From Xanthostigma xanthostigma (taxonomy: Eukaryota > Arthropoda > Insecta > Raphidioptera > Raphidiidae): DNA of 64,000 nt. The DNA lies in assembly GCA_963575645.1 (NCBI GenBank), contig OY754469.1:24384001-24448000 (forward strand). The letters are read 5' to 3'. A program made the translations under genes and the position numbers. This document shows, in pieces, positions 59,187 to 64,000 of this stretch (positions within the stretch are counted from its first letter, which is position 1; the number at the start of each line of letters is the position of its first letter). The notes below the pieces were generated by a model. It worked only from the letters and a program-made list of their open reading frames with translations. It did no database searches and had not been told where the DNA came from.

Positions 59187-60420
59187 TAATAAAAAGAAAG
59201 TTTTTATTGAAATATACCAAAAAGTAAATATAATTTTTAATAATTTAGAGTCATAATTATATCATTGATTGTGACTAATAAACAATCATAGAGTTTACAG
59301 CTAACGCTTTTATTTTTATGAACCTAAATTATTAAAATGATTTTTTCTTTTCTGTGTTTCAATATTTTCAACTGTTATTTTTTTCTTAGATTAAGTTAAT
59401 TAATAGTATATTGTGCGAGAGTGGAATATTCTCCTTCGATCAATGGTCGCACATAATACTTTATTCAACTAGCAGGAGTAATATGTAATCGGGGCCCTGA
59501 TAAAAGAGGGAAAAATAATAAATCACTTCATTAATTGACGTACCCACCGTCAGTGTATACACAAGATTGCCATGACTTTCGCTGAATTGCGATGCTGTTT
59601 TCATATATTATACAATACCGCCTACCACGTTCCTATTGGTCCAGAAGCTGCGTGCAGTTTTTTTTCATTATTTCACGCTTGGGCTTGCTACTACGCGTCA
59701 ACATGAAGTAATTTATTATTTCTCCCGAGTTTAGCAGGGCCCCGAAATTACATATTACTCACGCGTGGTGAATAATAGTATATTGTGCGACTAGTGAGAG
59801 AAGGAGAAGATTCCATGAGCGTGAAATTTGCCGCACGAGCGCAGCGAGTGCGGTAAAACACACGCGAGTGGAATATTCTCCTTCGATCAATAGTCGCACA
59901 TAATACTTTATTCAACTAGCAGGAGTAATATGTAATCGGGGCCCTGATAAAAGAGGGAAAAATAATAAATCACTTCATTGATTGACGTACCACCGTCAGT
60001 GTATACACAAGATTGCCATGATTTCGCTGAATTGCGATGCTGTTTTCATATAAGTATACAATACCGCCTACCACGTTCCTATTGGTCCAGAAGCTACTTG
60101 CAGTTTTTTTCATTATTTAGCGCTTGGGCTTGCTACTGAGTTTCTATTGGTCCAGAAAATTCATTATTACACTAGTGAAGTAATACATTATTTCTCCCAC
60201 GCCAGAAAATTCATTATTACACTATAGTGAAGTAATATATTATTTCTCCCACGTTTAGCAGGGCCCCGAAATTACATATTACTCACGCGTGTTGAATAAA
60301 TTATATTATTAAGCTCAAAGTGTCGTTAAAAATATACGCCAATTTTCAAACATAACGTCAGGGTATATTATGTAAAATTTCGCGCCTTGTAATTCTTGAA
60401 TTACTTGTATCTTCAGACAA
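59187..60420. mobile_element. Repeat interrupted by the tandem TIR pair
   Basis: The outer parts (AAGAAAGTTTTTATTGAAAT at 59196, and GGGTATATTATGTAAAATTT through GCGCCTTGTAATTCTTGAAT at the end) recur uninterrupted at 63727-63910. There they are joined directly, so the sequence from about 59,258 to 60,330 was inserted into this copy. Confidence 0.65.
59418..60310. repeat. Tandem pair of TIR elements
   Basis: Two copies of a unit of about 450 bp beginning GTGGAATATTCTCCTTCGAT. Inside each is an inverted-repeat element with AGTAATATGTAATCGGGGCC at one end and its near-complement at the other (59477-59759 and 59924-60283; arms about 55 bp). The link contains GCACGAGCGCAGCGAGTGC. The second copy carries an extra internal duplication (CCAGAAAATTCATTATTACA twice). 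Confidence 0.8.
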
Positions 60421-60839
60421 TATTTTTTAAATCTATTAAGCACTGAATTATAACTACGAACTGGAACGACTGCGCAATGTTCAAAATCCGAGCCGGTATG
60501 TTAGAACGGACACGCTGCAAATCGTGGATTTACGTCTTTGTTGCACACATTGCTTGTAATGGGATGATCGAGAGCTTGCGATTTAAAAGTACTTTTATTG
60601 TTTGATATAAATGATTTTGCCGACTTCTAAATATATTTAAGGCTAGATAAATGATCTATAATATCATTATTGTTATCATTTTTCAAAGATATTCGCAATA
60701 AGTTATAAATTCCATATTTGAAAATATACCTACCTAGTTGTAAGGTTACTTTCTGCTACAGGTGAAATTAAAATGAATCGCAGAATTTTGAATTGAAGTT
60801 GTGATATTCATATTACATGAGATTTTATGTAAACAAAAC

Positions 60840-61037
60840 TTTTCATAAAAAAAATAGAACCGCCTTCAAAAAAGCCACTAAAAAGTGGAAAATAAAGTTC
60901 TGAGGTCGGCTCCAATTTAATGAGTAAGTAGGTATATAAAAAGTTTTGGTAATAAAATTGGCGCCGACCTCAAAACTTTGTTATTTTCCTCTTTTTAGTG
61001 GCTTTTTTTGAAGGTGGTTCAATTTTTTTTTTATAAA
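60840..61037. mobile_element. Inverted-repeat element (MITE-like)
   Basis: Arms of about 80 bp (60840-60920 and 60956-61037), mirroring around AAAAAAGCCACTAAAAAGTG and GAGGTCGGC. The 35-bp centre is AT-rich. Downstream to 61,440 are two diverged copies of an AAACTACTGAACCGATTT segment, a common insect LINE tail. Confidence 0.65.
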
Positions 61038-62204
61038 AAATTTCGATTTTTTACTTTTCAGTGGCTATGCAATACGTAGTTTACACGTTATTAAATGACT
61101 TCTTTCTTGATATATTTTGATTGCTAAAAAAACTACTGAACCGATTTAAATAAAAATTATAAGGGACCATCCCGTAAACATTCTCAACCCAACGGTTCAC
61201 AAATATCGCGGGACATACATACATAACAATGACTGGTACACACTTAACAGTCCATATCTTGAAAACTACTGAACCGATTTTGATAAAATTTGCACTCTAC
61301 CCGAAGTTGAAAGATACTTAGTCCAATAAAAAAAGAATTGTTGCAATTCGATTTCTAGTTTCTGAAAAATACGTAGACAAACATACAAACATGCATACAA
61401 ATTACATACATACAGATCAAACTAATAATCTCTTTTTTTTTTGAAGTCAGTTAAATAAAGCTAGTTTCTCAAGCTTTCACAAACTTGTCAGTATTACATA
61501 ATCATGACTTATTTAATCTCTTCAAGTTAAAACCGTTAAAAAATACGTTTTAATTGACACTTGACGTGACACGCTCATAAACACAAGTGTGCTAAACAGA
61601 GAAAACAATACACGCTTTGCAGCCGTACTACTCTAACATGAAGGATCGTTTTAATGACGCTCTGCCCGTTTGAGCAATCGTTCCACTTGGTGTATATTTC
61701 AGTGCTATTAAGTCATTTGGGCTGTGCCTGTACCTAGGACTGATACAAAAAAGCGTGACTCAGGTTCAGAAACAAAGCTCACAATATAGGCGCTTTACCT
61801 TAAACTATTCGCGCCTAAAAAAACTAAAATTGAAATATCTTACGTTTAAAATTCGTTAAATTATTTTCTTTTTTATTTGTAACATCAAGTCTATTAAATA
61901 AAAAAAAATTGGTTGTCTGTAAAGTCGGTTTACGGACGATAATTTTACGTGATAACGTATTCCGTAATACATAACCTAAATTTATATAATAATTATAATA
62001 ATTCGAATCTATGATATTGCATCTTTCGCTTCAAATTTAGGTAAATTTTATTAAGTAGAATAATAAAACACTATAAAAAGTACACTATTATTATATAAAA
62101 AACAACTATGGCATGTATCTCTTTTGCGCATGCGCCGATTTTCCCCAAAAAATTTACAAAAATTTCTAGTAAAAATAGATAGAGTAAAAACCGTTTTAAA
62201 AACT

Positions 62205-62455
62205 ATATTATTATTATATAAAACATCATTATAAGAGATATATTCTTTTACGCATGCGCCAATGTTCCCCAAAAACAATAGGCCACTTCATATTTGCATA
62301 TCAAACATCCTCCCAAAATTTGGTTTCAATCCGCTTATCCTTGGTGCCGGAATGATAAGAAATGTCAAAAGTGACGTTTGCAACTGTCAAAGTATTATGT
62401 TCTAATAATAATTAGTTATTCCAATAGTTAACTTAGAAGGCGTTGCATTTCACAA
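62205..62455 (+). repeat. Partial direct copy of the 0.75-kb repeat
   Basis: Repeats the first 250 bp of the 52570 copy (AGGCCACTTCATATTTGCAT, CCTCCCAAAATTTGGTTTCA). It is preceded at 62121-62170 by one extra GCGCATGCGC-containing subunit. Confidence 0.75.
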
Positions 62456-62612
62456 AATACTAATGTCAAAAAATTGAATTAAACATTAGAAATGCAGCCG
62501 TTTTCATGTTAAGACAAGACATACGTTATTTTCTAATTTCCATGTACGGCAAACAAAGACGACCGACCGCGTCGCGTCATGCATTAGACAACATTGCATT
62601 TATACAGCTATT

Positions 62613-63362
62613 TTTAGGCGCGATTAGCGTAAGCTAAAGCGCCTTATATGTACTCGCTTTGTCTGTGAATCTGTGAGTCACGCTTTTTGTATCCAGCGTA
62701 CAGCCCAAACGCCTTAACCGATTTTAAAAAACTTTTTTTTGTTCGATTCGTCTCCAGGTAACTTAAATCCTAACGTCGCCCGATTTTTGAATTTTGACCC
62801 CAGAGGGGAGCAATAAAGAAAAAACGAAGTTTTTTGCTTATAACTCACTCAATTTAAAACAGATCGGTTCGAAACCTGTCTTAAACGAAAGAGGAGAAAA
62901 TTTTACATAAATTTCGTACAACAGAGTTTGCCAAAACAGGTTTTTTATACAAATTTATTTAGAAATAAAGTCAATTTGATATAATCGATGGCAAACATCT
63001 TTCGGTTATCTCTCTCTGTTGCACGGTTTAATATGGTAATATAAAGATTACGTTTGTTCTGTCTTAAAATAAAACGATTGCATTTGTTCAAAAACGGATG
63101 GCATTTCAAATATTTGTGAAATGCAACGCCTTCTGAGTTAACAATTTGAATAACTAATTATTAGAACATAATACTTTGACAGATGCAAACGTCATTTTTG
63201 ACATTTCTTACCATTCCGACACCACGGATGAGCGGATTGAAACCAAATTTTGGGAGGATGTTTGATATGCAAATATGAAGTGGCCTATTGTTTTTTGGGA
63301 ACATCGGCGCATGTGTAAAAGAGTATATCTTTTATAATGTTGTTTTATATAATAATAATATA
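62613..63362 (-). mobile_element. 0.75-kb repeat, minus copy
   Basis: Inverted relative to the copy at 52570-53313, sharing TTTTTAGGCGCGATTAGCGT, the ACCCCAGAGGGGAGCAATAA block and GCCTTCTGAGTTAACAATTT. It continues at its high-coordinate end into tandem units with GCGCATGCGC. Confidence 0.75.
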
Positions 63363-63710
63363 GTTTTTAAAAAGGCTTAATATTTTATCTATTTTTACAT
63401 GAAAGTTTTGTAAATTTTTTGGGGAAAATCGGCGCATGCGCAAAAGAGATATGGGCTATGACGTTGTTTCTTATATAATAATGCTTTACATTTCATAACG
63501 GTTGATTATTCTATCTGTTTTACAAGAAAGTTTTGTAATTTATTTTTGGGGAAAATCGGCGCATGCGCAAGAGATATTATGTGCTATAACGTTTTTTATA
63601 TAACAATGGTATACTTTTCATAGCGGCTTATTGTTCTATCTGTTTTACAAGAAATTTTTGTATTTTATTTCGGGAAAAATCGGCGCATGCGCATCAGAGA
63701 TATATGTTAT
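63290..63710. repeat. Tandem subunits with GCGCATGCGC, period about 125 bp
   Basis: Four units with CGGCGCATG(C/T)G at about 63,306, 63,431, 63,558 and 63,682, each followed by an AT-rich TTATATAATAATG-like part and, in the later units, TATCTGTTTTACAAGAAA. Three keep the perfect 10-bp palindrome. Confidence 0.75.
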
Positions 63711-63726
63711 TACAAGAAAAATAAAA

Positions 63727-63910
63727 TAATAATAAAAAGAAAGTTTTTATTGAAATGTACCAAAATGGAAATATAATTATTTTAATAATTTAGGGTAATA
63801 ATTATAAAAAAGTATATACAACAATTTTCGAACATAACGTTTGGGTATATTATGTAAAATTCGCGCCTTGTAATTCTTGAATTACTTGTGTCTTCAGACA
63901 ATATTTTTCT
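63727..63910. repeat. Uninterrupted copy of the repeat at 59187
   Basis: Contains both outer parts of the 59187-60420 repeat next to each other and ends with the palindrome GTAATTCTTGAATTAC. Inverted pieces with this palindrome occur at about 51,510 and 48,146. Confidence 0.65.
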
Positions 63911-64000
63911 ATATAAATTTGTATAAAAAACTGTTTAGGCAAATTCTGTTATACGAAATCTATGTAAAATGTTCTCCTCTTTCGTTTAAGACTGGTTTCA

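Overview
This is a strongly AT-rich stretch of an animal nuclear genome, most likely an insect and probably a moth or butterfly. The evidence is spliced genes with GT-AG introns, a GalNAc-transferase closest in my recollection to fly PGANT9, tRNA-derived SINEs, short foldback and TIR elements, and several dispersed repeats that look lepidopteran (for example the repeat opening with GTTCCGTAGCCAGATGG near 23,005). The order-level assignment is inference. There are no operons, CRISPR arrays, convincing functional tRNAs or rRNAs.

Only one host gene can be read with confidence. It lies on the + strand between 26,598 and 37,282 and encodes the catalytic and ricin-type lectin domains of a Golgi polypeptide N-acetylgalactosaminyltransferase (mucin-type O-glycosylation). 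Six exon positions are readable and join in frame. The fifth position is occupied by two tandem, homologous, phase-0 exons (34,789-34,911 and 34,965-35,069). Each encodes the lectin alpha repeat, and they are separated by only 53 nt, so they look like a mutually exclusive pair that swaps a charged loop. The exons for the cytoplasmic tail, membrane anchor and stem were not found and probably lie upstream. About 0.8 kb after the stop codon is the first exon of a THAP-domain protein with a one-base disruption in an A-run.

The rest is mostly transposable elements. 1-26.6 kb: foldback elements (3.5-4.2 kb, 4.8-5.4 kb, 19.3-20.1 kb), a decayed LINE RNase H tail (8.1-8.4 kb), a hAT-like element (9.2-10.0 kb), MITEs, SINE fragments, and long stretches without recognisable content. 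The introns of the transferase gene carry a 1.1-kb TIR element, a SINE with a 13-bp target duplication, a small element with 16-bp direct repeats, and a 0.8-kb foldback. 38-53 kb: hAT MITEs, one with an 8-bp target duplication, a 5'-truncated LINE with an 11-bp duplication, a nested foldback, and tandem arrays with periods near 320, 120 and 80 bp.

At 53.5-58.6 kb, on the minus strand, is a nearly full-length CR1-group non-LTR retrotransposon. ORF1 has a coiled coil and an SGNH-esterase domain. ORF2 has endonuclease and reverse transcriptase and is broken by one base. The element sits inside a (CATA)n microsatellite that flanks it on both sides. ORF2 has no ATG, and its frame opens exactly at an in-phase T TTT TTA heptamer at the end of ORF1, the arrangement expected for -1 ribosomal frameshifting. 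59-64 kb holds duplicated TIR elements and inverted copies of a 0.75-kb repeat also found at 52.6 kb.
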